From: Cucumis sativus
Taxonomy: Eukaryota; Streptophyta; Magnoliopsida; Cucurbitales; Cucurbitaceae
Assembly (NCBI RefSeq): GCF_000004075.3
Contig: NC_026655.2
Coordinates: 24,041,489-24,105,488, forward strand
Direction of reading: 5' to 3'
Length of the DNA: 64,000 nt
Part shown: piece by piece, positions 50,115 through 60,800 of the stretch
How positions within the stretch are numbered: position 1 is the first letter of the stretch
Layout of the letters: every line of letters begins with the position of its first letter
Notes under the pieces: model-generated
Database searches by the model: none
Seen by the model: only the letters and a program-made list of their open reading frames with translations
What the model was told of the DNA's origin: nothing
Translations under genes and position numbers: made by a program

Positions 50115-50520
50115 TACATATGCCAACAATGTGCACTTTCGTTTCGGTGACTCGATCATAAGAACTTTAAAGTTAAGCGTGCTTAGTTTGGAGTAATTTT
50201 ATGTTGGATGACCTCTTGGGAAATGCTTATAGGATGCATGTGAGTGAGGAGAAAACATGCTAAAATGACTCATGTTGGTTTGTGGAGAAAATTCTCACTC
50301 TAATAAGTCTTTAAGAATAGTAAGTATGATACTGTCACGTCGCACATATGCCAACAATGTGCACCTTCCTTTTTGGTGGCTCGATCATAGGAACTTCAAA
50401 ATAATTCTATGTTGGGTGACCTCAAGAAAATAAGCTGATGAAATGACTCGTGTTGGTTTATGAGACCTTACAATTCTTTCTAAGGATAATATAATGTGTT
50501 GATAGCGCGATTACTCAAAA
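50115..50520 (+). mobile_element. two adjacent 5S rRNA-derived repeat units
   Basis: Two related units start at about 50117 and 50344, each beginning CATATGCCAACAATGTGCAC. Unit 1 holds a 5S-like stretch at 50151-50229: CTCGATCATA, then the internal-promoter box A text AAGTTAAGCGTGCTT at 50170-50184, then ATGTTGGATGACCTCTTGGG at 50201-50220, matching the 3' half of plant 5S rRNA. Unit 2 (50380-50443) has lost box A but keeps GTTGGGTGACCTC and ACTCGTGTTGG. Not functional 5S genes. They fit a Cassandra-type terminal-repeat retrotransposon or a 5S-derived SINE. Confidence 0.65.
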
Positions 50521-51479
50521 TGAAAGTCTAACGACTATAACGTTACTATATTGGTGTTATATATCATTTATTTTAAATATATCGTTGAGAAGATTACCTA
50601 ACCCTCGTATAATGTTATAGTGTGTTAGAGATAAACTTTAAATAAGCTACCAAATAAACTAATGATATACACTCGATTCATAAATGAAGTATTTAAAGAT
50701 ACTTCGAAGAAAAGCAGACGTGTGCGGTTTCTTCGTCGAATGTTCTACATGTTTTTACGGGTTTAAGAACATTTTAGATATTTCTCGATATTTTTTGGGC
50801 CTAGGCCTAGGCCTGGCGTGGGCCAATCTTTTTACTAGGTCGAGAAGGAAAATAAATAAATAAATACACGGTTTAATTTGTAAGAGAACTTTGGATAATT
50901 TGGTTCAATATATTTATGAATTGGGCTTGAAATTTTGCCATATTTGAAAACGAGAAGAAAATGTAAGGTAAATATTTGATTATCTTAACCTATCTGGTCC
51001 TGACCCAAATAGAAGAATAAGATTAGTGATGTTGGAACCAAACCACAACCAATTTAAGAATTTATGCTCTTATTGATATTGATATTGATGATGTTTCGAT
51101 TATTCTCATTTTTTCTTATTATTGTGTGGGCCGACCCCATCACTCTTCCCTAAAATCACTTCATTTTTACCTTTTCTCTCTCGTTTGAAGAATGAATTAG
51201 GTACACATACCATTCTAACGCAAACAAAACTAAGATACTCATTAAATAGGTGAGATATCAGGTTGCACCTTTAAATATTGTCAAATAAATACTAATTAAA
51301 TATATGTTATGCATTAACTTAATTTAAAATGTTGCCTCCACACCAAATAGTTTACTAAATAGTTTAAAAATTCTTTTGGTTGGAATATTTAGAGAAAAGT
51401 TTAACAAACCTATTTTCTCACCAATTTTATAGACTCCCCTTTTCCCGACCCTTTGATGTTACCTGTATCTTTGGCTCTT
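50521..51479. other. AT-rich spacer
   Basis: No gene. A GC-rich patch, GGGCCTAGGCCTAGGCCTGG at 50798-50817, is a tandem AGGCCT repeat with many possible cruciform or restriction-like palindromes. Otherwise unremarkable. Confidence 0.4.
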
Positions 51480-52560
51480 GCTTTATTCTATCTAAGATTT
51501 AAGTAATTCAATGGGATTAAAATCTCATTTGTTGACTAAGATAAGGGAAATTATGTAGGCGAGGACAACTATCTTCTGTAAGTGTAATATATGTTGGAAT
51601 ACTAAAACCAAAAGAAAAATCACGAGGGTTTATGTCCAAAATAGACAATAATATTATATCACTATGGATATTTGAAGGTTTGTTGTCCCTAACAAGTGGT
51701 ATTAAAGTCATGATCGATAGAATCGTCTTTGGGTGCCAAACATAAATTGTTGTGGAAACCTAAAAAATTGTCATGATATGATTGGTATAGTTGAACTCTT
51801 CTAAATAGATGAATGTGCTGTCTGAGTTGACCTAAATAAGAGTTAGTCTAGATTTAAGGGAAATTTTGATGAACTCTATTTGAGGGGAAGCTCCATGAAC
51901 CTATTGGAGAGAAGGATTAAAGTGAAGGCATAATTATAGTTTAATTAACTCTAACATTTTACAAAATAAGTTGATCTTTCATGAGTTACGTTCATAATTA
52001 CAGTTTGATCATTGTCCATTTTACCCATATAAATTCACTTTAGTACTACCGATACTCTAATAAAAAAATATATTGATCATGATTCAATCATAAACTAAGT
52101 TCTCTCGAGCTAGTGAGAGGGTAGGTATCTATTGTTTGAGTTCTAAAATCAACACATAAAATAACTTTACTTATATGAAAATGAGTGAATTTAATCGGAT
52201 GATATTATATTCTTAGGTCTCTATTTAGTTAGGTCTCCAAAATATGGTAGGGTTATTGAATCAGCTGTTACATGAGTCATGCTCACCCATGCAAGTTAAA
52301 GAACAATCTCTCACAGGCAAGAGTACATAACTCATTTAGAATTCAAATCGAGTCAAGTATAATTATCCTTGTGAAATATTAATCTCTTCAATCACCGAAT
52401 TCATAAAGAGACTAAATATTTAAGGTGGCCTAGTCTCTTATTTCATAACTCTTTGTATATAGAAGGGTACACTATTCACGTATCTTCATATGAATAACTT
52501 GTATATCAAATTGTTTGTACAATTACAAAGTGAGCCATATCCAATAATGCTAATTACTAC
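51480..52560 (+). mobile_element. degraded LTR-retrotransposon remnant
   Basis: GTGGTATTAAAGTCATG at about 51696-51712 resembles a decayed primer-binding site complementary to initiator tRNA-Met (canonical TGGTATCAGAGC). The text on either side (ALTERED frames, no gag or pol domain) has the look of a non-coding leader and LTR. Ends not determined; confidence is limited because only one short motif supports it. Confidence 0.35.
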
Positions 52561-52599
52561 CTAACTAAGATAGGGCAAATGATGAAAACAATTATGTAT

Positions 52600-52815
52600 T
52601 AATTAGAAAGAAAAATTAGTATTATAATATACTTTTGTATAATGTACTTTATTGGGTGGTCTTGGGTTTATCTCTTACCCTTTTTGTTGTTTTTCCCTGC
52701 TTCTTGTACTTCTCTTTTTATATCAATGAAGCGAAAATGATGCGGTGCTACGAAGGTGTCCATCTAGTAAAGATGTTCAGTATACTTGCTGATCCAACCA
52801 TATATCTTTTAAAAA
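52600..52815 (+). mobile_element. LINE 3' tail
   Basis: Shares, in order, CTTGTACTTCTCTTTTTAT, ATCAATGAAGCGAAAATGAT, GGTGTCCATCTAGTAAAGAT and a TATCTTTT end with the LINE at 15420-16560. Non-coding and 5'-truncated. Confidence 0.7.
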
Positions 52816-54464
52816 AACCCTAAAGCCAAAATCATAAACAATGAAACTCTCTCATAGGTCATTTTTGAAACGTTTTAGATAACAAGTTTAAGGCATGCAT
52901 TTTAACACTCGTCCGAAACGTCTTTTTTCTCTAGAAGTAAATAAATTACAAAAATGAAGTTGAGTGTTCTCATCCCACAAGTTAAGTTCTCTCTCATTTT
53001 TCATGTGACAACACAAACTCTTTTGTACTGAGTTACCAAATTTACTCTGATATCTTCACATGCCTTCATATACTCACTTTTAATTAATTCACCTCTCAAC
53101 TGAAACCATCCATTTTTTTGTTTTTCATTTCTTTTTTACTTCATCATCTTCATCATCTTCATCATCTTCCTTTTCATCCACTCCATGATTTACTCTCTTT
53201 CCTTGCTGTTTACTTGTCTTTTTCTTCTAATCAAAACAACTTCCCTTTGAGAACATCTCTCAAAATCCCAAAATCACATTCTTTCCCACACCTACCCTCT
53301 CTCTCTCTCTCTCTCTTAATTTGCTTTTTCATGTGAATACTCAATATATTCAAATAAAGCTTATTAAAATTCTTGTTTCATTGATTGGGTTACCAAATCC
53401 TCTCTTTCTCTTTCTCCTAAATTTAGGGCTTTTTTCTTTCTTTATAATTCAAAATACATATTGTATTTACTTTATTTTTGTTGCCAACTCAAATACCTCC
53501 ACATGCTCACTCACACGTGGTCATCATGCTAACATAGTCTTATGCCTTTTTCATTAAGTTAGGGGTTTCGTTCAACTTCATTCCTTTTACCCCTCTTTTC
53601 CTCTTTCTACTCGAGCGTTACTCGAACGTTACTGTATTAGTTTGTTAGCCACATTTTCGAATATAAACCAAAATATATAGCAAAGTATCATAGTTTAATC
53701 TACAATACACACTAATAGCTTTCTATCAAATCAATGTCTATCAATGCATTGGTAGAAGTCTATCATTTTATTTTAATTTTTTAAAATAAAACACTAAATT
53801 ATAAATGTATCAAGTAAATTTATTGCATTAAACTAGACGATTTAATCATACATATTTTTAGAAAATTATGTATGAAATAAGAATGACTGCATGTGACTCG
53901 ATCTCTTGAACAACAATCTCTTGAACAACAGGATTAATATATATTATCAAGATATAGGTTATGTTCTTTGAACTATACAGAAGTGATAAGGTTATCAATT
54001 TTTAGACTCACCTAAATGGAAAGTTATATATATGAGTATTGTATCATCACATATTATATATAATAATAACCTTAATTCAAACAACTTTCAACCATTTTTT
54101 TCTTTTATAAATAGCTTACCATACATGACATTCTCCTTTTTTTTTCTTTTTTTTTTGGTTGGATTTATTTAATATGGTTTCTAAAATAGCTCCAATTTGT
54201 TTCTTTAATTAATTTCTCGAAAGAGATGAGCATTGAACTTATCTTTTTCTCCACCATTCATTTTGAAATTTACCTTTGCCAGGCAAATGTGCTATGGAAG
54301 ATTATTTATTTTTAGCCTTTACAACTACACATTTTTACATTATATATACATCAAAATTAACCTTCCCTTCCTCTCAAATCCAATTAGCTCTCTTCATACT
54401 AACAACGTGGTTTTTTTACTTAGTTGAAACGTAGAAAAAAAAAGTAAAAAAGAAAAGGGTAGAG
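52816..54464. other. AT-rich spacer
   Basis: No supported gene. Holds a TTCATCATC repeat at about 53139-53168, a (CT)n run at 53299-53317, and a tandem ATCTCTTGAACAACA pair at about 53902-53931. Pyrimidine-rich 53100-53330 resembles a plant 5' leader, but no coding frame follows. Confidence 0.4.
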
Positions 54465-54671
54465 ATGGTGAATAGAATAATACAAAGTCGAGTTGAAATG
54501 GCACCAATAATGATCGGACCACGTAAAAGGTGTTCAAGTTTTCCAAGATTAGAGACTATTGTTGAAGAAAATCCAAAGGATATAGAGATTTTTCCAAACA
54601 AGATTATTTTAGTTCTTTTACCTATTTTTTTCTCTTTTGTAACGTGTCTTCTTTTGTATAGACATTGTTGA
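54465..54671 (+). CDS. possible small membrane-anchored protein
   Basis: A 68-residue frame from an ATG. The N-terminal half is polar (MIGPRKRCSSFPRLETIVEE) and the C-terminal part (about residues 46-65) is a hydrophobic stretch that could span a membrane as a tail anchor. A TATATATACA box at about 54339-54349 lies 115 bases upstream, which is why I keep it. I recognise no family, and the length is within what chance allows in this window. Confidence 0.35.
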   Translation: MVNRIIQSRVEMAPIMIGPRKRCSSFPRLETIVEENPKDIEIFPNKIILVLLPIFFSFVTCLLLYRHC

Positions 54672-56306
54672 TATTAGTTTATGTTTTAAAATATCATTCA
54701 TTTTTATTATCAAATACTCTCAATTCTCAATTCACTTTTCTGTTTTATTTTATTTTATGTTTGATTGTCTATCTGTTTAGAAAAAAAAAATAGTAACAAC
54801 TGATCTAAACCATAACTTTAATATATGGTAAAATTATTAAAAGAATGCCCCAATATATATCTAGCTAGAAGTTTAGAATATTAAAGTTAAAATGTTATAA
54901 TATCAACTTTTAGAAAGTGAAAAAATAAAAAGACATTGGCATCCATGGTTATAAGTAATGTTGATGCCACCTCGGAGAAAACATACATGATGTTTGTGTC
55001 ACGACAACAATAAATTTGTAATTTAAAGAAGCACGTAACATCTATAGAATGGTAGGATTTGCACTTAGGTCTAATGTCGGTAAAAGTTCTGTTAATTAAA
55101 TATATAAAAAAGAAGGAAAATGCATGGTTATATACTATGCTAAAGATACATGTGATTAATTGTGAGGGCAAAATAGTCATCGTCGAAAATATTAAGGGCA
55201 AAAAAAGAAATTAAAATTTCTCTCGTACCCCTTTTTTTTTAGTACAACAATTATTATGTAGGATTGAACCTTTAATTTAACCTTTGGGAACGGAGGTTAT
55301 GCCAATACCATTAATCAAGCTTGCTTTGATTCTTTGTATAATCTTTTTATATAGTATAGATATAAAATTTTGAATTCAATGTTAGTTAATTAATTAAATA
55401 TGAATTACTTAGACATTATTACGTGCATGTAACGATATAATATAAAATACTTTGAAAATATTGGTGGATCCTTAATTTTTGTTTTAGGGTTTAGGGTTTA
55501 TCTACTTCATCTATAAAGTCGGATCGAGTATGCATTTCTACCCCTCTCAAAGTCTGAGAAATAAAGTAATCTATTAGGTTTAATATTGAATTTTAAAAGT
55601 AATATTGAAACTCTAAATTTTCAATTTAATATCTTAGTTATAATTATTAGAAGTAATTTATTTCAAAAAAAAAAAAAGAAAAAACAAACAAACAAAGGAA
55701 GCAGGGAAAGAAAAAGAAGTTAAAAACAATTATCTATAAAACCTTTATAGTTGCAAAATGCAATCAAAAGGAATCAGCAAAGTTCTAACTTCAAACCAAT
55801 TCTATCTACTAATTTGCTACAGAAACAACAAAGCCAATAAATTAAACTAAATTAGTAAAAACAAAGGACAAATTTCAAAAATTAATTACAATTACACCGT
55901 CTAAGTTTTTTATTATTAAAATTCAGCCTAAATAAAATTGAGCTCTCAAACTTTTACTATGGAAAAATTTCTAATATTGTGCAATAACTTATTTGCCAAA
56001 CACGTTCTTCTTTGTAGGACATAACTTACTTTTAAAATTAAACATTTGAAAAGTTAAACTAAACGCATCCTGAATTTAACGGTTTTATACTTTTTATCAT
56101 TTGAGGTTTAGTTTCTGCAATTATGATAAGGGCAAGGGTCTAGTTTTAATATTTGCATGAATTTAAAGATTCAATTTTTAAGTTTAAGCATATAATTGCA
56201 ACGGTGATCATTTTAGGAGTGATTTAGATTTTACGATTTCTATTAAGAAAAGAATAAAAACTAAAGAACCAAAAACAAGCTAATTAAGTTCTTGGGAGTT
56301 CTAAAA
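54672..56306. other. AT-rich spacer
   Basis: No gene supported. Two telomere-like units, TTTAGGGTTTAGGG, lie at about 55486-55499, as in a telo-box. An A-rich low-complexity stretch lies at about 55662-55720. Confidence 0.4.
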
Positions 56307-56693
56307 ATGGATTCCCTCAACAACAAAGCTCAAATGATAAAAAGCCTCACACACAAATTCCAATTCCCCACATTATCATCAATCAAACAATCGACAACGA
56401 CGAAGATGGAAGCGGTGCAACGACGACAGTACTTGGGAGCGGCACGGGGACAGAGGATGAAGAGGATGGAGACGACATTGGAAACGATTAAAGAAATAAG
56501 ATCTCCGAGAGAAAGAGTGGTTGAAGCAACAAAAATGTGGAAGAAATCAGTGAAGAAATGGTGGAAAAACAATGGAGAGAATAAGAGGAAAGGTGGTAGA
56601 GTTGCAAAATACAAATTATATGATTTGAATTCTTCAAAACTCAAGATTTCCATCAACAATGGCTTCAAATGGATGAAGAACAACAAATGTTGA
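56307..56693 (+). CDS. DUF3511 family small basic protein
   Basis: A 128-residue single-exon frame starting MDSLNNKAQM. The C-terminal third (about residues 78-125) matches the plant DUF3511 pattern: KKSVKKWWKNNGENKRKGGR, then VAKYKLYDL and a hydrophobic/basic NNGFKWMKNNK end, with the paired Trp at 85-86. Strongly basic. Members are small plant proteins with no established function. The N-terminal part is variable and low-complexity. The usual Pro after the WW region and the typical C-terminal extension are reduced here, so this is a diverged member. Confidence 0.72.
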   Translation: MDSLNNKAQMIKSLTHKFQFPTLSSIKQSTTTKMEAVQRRQYLGAARGQRMKRMETTLETIKEIRSPRERVVEATKMWKKSVKKWWKNNGENKRKGGRVAKYKLYDLNSSKLKISINNGFKWMKNNKC

Positions 56694-57813
56694 CAGTTCC
56701 ATCTCTTCATTTTTAAACATCAAACAACCTGAGATTTCTTTGATTAATTAATTCATGTCCACAATTAATTACTTAATTATTTTGTAGATTTATGTAGTCA
56801 ATACAAAATCAACTAAATGTATATTCTTGTATGTTTTATTCTATACTACTAATTACTCTATTTGTACACTCACTTCCATGTGTATCATTCATACATTATT
56901 TATATTCAACCTATTTTTTTAGTATTAGCCAAGCTCACTTTTGTTATTAATCCTAAAGATAATCATACAACAAATGAAGGTATATAATATAATTTTATAT
57001 TTAATTGATACGATATGAACTATATATATTGTAGGCAGAAAAAAGAACAAAATAGCAAACATACCAACAATAAAAATAAATAATTATAGGAGTTATATTA
57101 TATTGTGTTCAATTTTACGTTATTTTGTTTGAAATTGTCCTGAGAAACATGTAAGAAAAAAAAATCAATTCATAAACACTATGTTCAATTTTTGTGAAAT
57201 AATTAATCTCTTATCTTAATAAAGATCTAATGTCACGGACTCACTTTTCCATATTTCGAAATCAAAATTGCTACAATCACAATAGGCTTATACTTACGTA
57301 TCGATTGTAAATGAGCCTCAAACGCGAAGGAAATATACCAATTACCAATTCCAATACTCATACTCTCAAAGTGATACTTATTATGGTCTACTGATATTAA
57401 GTTATCAATACAACACTAATACCGATGAGAAATATTGTTACTAATACTGATAACCTCCATCCTTAGACATCAAACGTTCAAATCCACAAGTAGTCGCCAA
57501 GATCAAAGATTAATAATATAAATCTGTTGTCACTCGCTAAGAGAACAAATTGATCCAATCTACAAAGTAATTCCTAGTCTTCACTCCTCATTGTTCCTGT
57601 GCCAAAGGCAATGATACAAGTATGAGAGTATTTAAACAGAAGGTTTCGTGCATAATCCATATTAACATAAGCATCATTTACTGTACACATTTACTATTTT
57701 CATGGAAATCACTGAAGTACAGTGAAGATCAACATACAATTTTGATTTGAATGAATATGTACAGGAAAGGCACGAGTGTACCATAAACATCCTAACATAA
57801 TTCACATCTGACA
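56694..57813. other. AT-rich spacer between convergent genes
   Basis: No coding signal. Holds 3' UTRs of the DUF3511 gene (plus) and of the exonuclease gene (minus), which point towards each other. Confidence 0.4.
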
Positions 57814-60800
57814 TTACAACTTGGTTACAACTTCTGCTTCCTTTTTGCTCCTCTCTTTTTTCTTCTTCAGTTTTGACGAGTTATCCATGTGGGAGACCTA
57901 CATTATTATCCAAGGAGTTAGAAAGAACGAGCGACAGAAGACGATAGCTAGTCAATTGCTCCGGTTCAATTAGGATTCAAAATTTTCATATTTTGTCAAC
58001 TGGGTATATATAAGAACAGAGGACTTAGACTTACAATAAAGGATTTCCGCTCAAGTCGTGTTTCCCCTTCTGTTGTCGTAGATGGCTGTGATTGATCTCG
58101 AACATGTTGGAAGATATGGACGAGCACCACAGCATCCAGCGCTGCATATTCTAGCTGCTCAACATTCAACAATACTACTGTAGTTTAATAAATGTTTTTA
58201 ACTTTTCTAGTCTATTTGGAAGAGAAATTAAAAGAAATTTTAAAATCTACAAGCAAAGACACATGAGAGAAACCCGTTTAGTAAGTGGGAAATAACAGGG
58301 AGCAAGAAATAATTTCACCTCTACAAAATCCGTAGGCATATCTTACTACAACGTAGAAAGGAAAAAAAAAATGAAAAAAAGGAGCATCATCCATGGTTTT
58401 TTTTTTTTACAGAACTAGGAAAATTTTCAATAAATATCCATTTATCAGTGACGTATCTACTAAGTTCAAATTTTAAACAAACTGCAGAATGTGGATTCAA
58501 ATCTGCTTACCCCATTCTCACCTTTTGTCAATAGTAATGAGTAATGACAAAGATCCAAACCACAAAATATTATCCAACTTGAATAAAATGGTCCGATACG
58601 TGCATTATTCAAACGCTTGCTATTGCTTTTGTCACTCCCCTCATCTATAGAGAAGTCAAACTGATATAAAAAATTGAGCAAGAAAGAAATTGACCTGATT
58701 CACCGTTAAAGGCCGCTGTTCCCAGTCACTATTTCTTCGTGTCTTGTTCAATCCAGCTCCCAACACTTTCTAAAACAATTACAACATTAAAAAAAAAAAC
58801 AAGCCAATAAAGCTTTGATTGATAAAAGAGCTATGCGAGGAGTAGGCAATAGTATGGGAAAAAACCAAATGATTTCAATATCAAATTCGAGGAAGAAGAG
58901 AGTTTTGTGTAATTGCAGTTATGTTACCTGTGCAAGCCCAGATAGACCTCCACTATGGTCAAATATATTTTGAATGTCTAGTAACATCTCATAATGTTTG
59001 AAACACTTCAATGATTCATACGAATGGGACAGTTGCTTTACATCGCATAAAAAATTGTAGCCTACAAAGACAAGAACATATTTACTCAAAATTAGCGATC
59101 CCAGAAAAGAAAGGGAGTTAGTACATGAACATAGAAAGGTAGCAGTAAAACAGGCACTTTTTCAGACATCAAGAAGTGTTATTCTTTATGAATATATAAA
59201 AGAAGATACTATCGGGATTGGGCATCTTTAAATTATGTTTCAGGTTCACATTAAAAATTAAAATAATTTAAAGGACATAACAATTCAATCACTAAGAACT
59301 AGACTTTGGGATATGAATGGAAAATTCAAGACTTCAAGTGAGTTACACGAAGTTGAAACATTCAGATACTACTAACCGAGCTTCAAAATACTAGAAGACT
59401 GCAAGATGCGAGTCAGGCAATTGTCTAGAATGTCAGGGACATCATCATATAACTTGATCAAGTCAAAGATGAAAGCCATTTTCTCGGAAGCAATTTGCAT
59501 TATAGATACCTGAGATGAAACCAAGACAGGTAAAACATTAGAAATAACAGTAAAGGGCTACAGAAATAACATGGTCCAATTTTATTTTATTACTATTGTT
59601 GTTATGTTTTTGTTATTGAAACCCCTATTGTTTCTTTCAATCCAAAGAACCAAAATAACAGGTGCATTTGCTACGTACTTCAACGTTCTTAATAGATTAA
59701 AAAATAAAATGAAATACAACCAGTGCAGATACAACAATATAAGAAAGGAATTGGAGGAGAAAAGCACAAACAGAGAGGACAAATAATTTGTCAGCAATTA
59801 CCTTGTTCGGTTTCTTGCCCTTAATATAGTTAGGTTTCCACTCACAATCAATACCAACAACTTTACACTCCTCGATATGGCATGTTGCACGATGTAAAGC
59901 ATCAGCGTTGTCGATCCATAATATATTTCCATCAATTAGTTGATTAAGATCCAGATAGTGGTTAGGTAACTTCTGTTCATAACTTCCCTCACGTTCTACA
60001 GAAAACCAATATGCTGATAAATTTAACTGCAGTGATTCAAAGCATGCTAATGTTTTGTGTAGATAATGTTCAAGAACATTGAAGCAATATAATGTACAGA
60101 AACCAAAATTTGTTCCTGATAGTGGAAATCATCCTAGGTGACTCAAAGATAATTTACTACTGAATTGATGACTGCCTAGAAGATTAGGGAAGTCGAAGAT
60201 AATTTTTGTTCCTTAGTTTTTAATACAATAATGTGTCAATAAGCTAAAAATATACTAAATTAGTTTTTGCTAAATGATATTAATTTTACACTTTTTTAGT
60301 TTTTGCTAAATGATATTAATTTTACACTTACACTAATTTTCTCTTTCTCGAGACAGAGAGGTAAAATTGAGTAGCTCACTAAGGGTGACAAGTAGTCTAC
60401 CTTCCTTCATTGGGTGATCAACGGGAGAAGGAAAAGGCCCTTCTTAATGCCCATGGTAAAATTGAGTAGCTCACTAGGTTACATTTTTTACCCTTTTTTG
60501 ATCAGCAAGAACCTTCTTTCCCTTATTTTGAACACAATTTAACTTTTTTGAGGAATAAAAGAACATGGCCAGTATCTTAACAAAGGCCGTAATCACCTAG
60601 GAATAATGATAAGGATTTCTTTGGTTTATTCACTATCTCCGGCAACTCCACTTCTTAATGCCCATGGAAGCAATTCCCTGAGGCATTCAACCAGTTCCTT
60701 GTTTTCTTGCCGCACCTTTTAGCTCTTTATTTTCTACTTGAAAAATTTTATGCGAGATGCCTATCCATTTTTATCCAATTAAAAAACAAATAAAGTGGAC

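Noticed and set aside
50115-50520. Functional 5S rRNA gene
   Set aside because: Only part of the 5S sequence is present, with many changes, and one unit lacks box A.
53118-53557. Pyrimidine-rich frames near the (CT)n run
   Set aside because: Low-complexity HHL/HLP and Ser/Leu translations produced by TTCATC and CT repeats.
56330-56710. A 126-residue minus-strand frame over the DUF3511 gene
   Set aside because: Hydrophobic shadow of the Lys-rich plus frame, which carries the DUF3511 signature.
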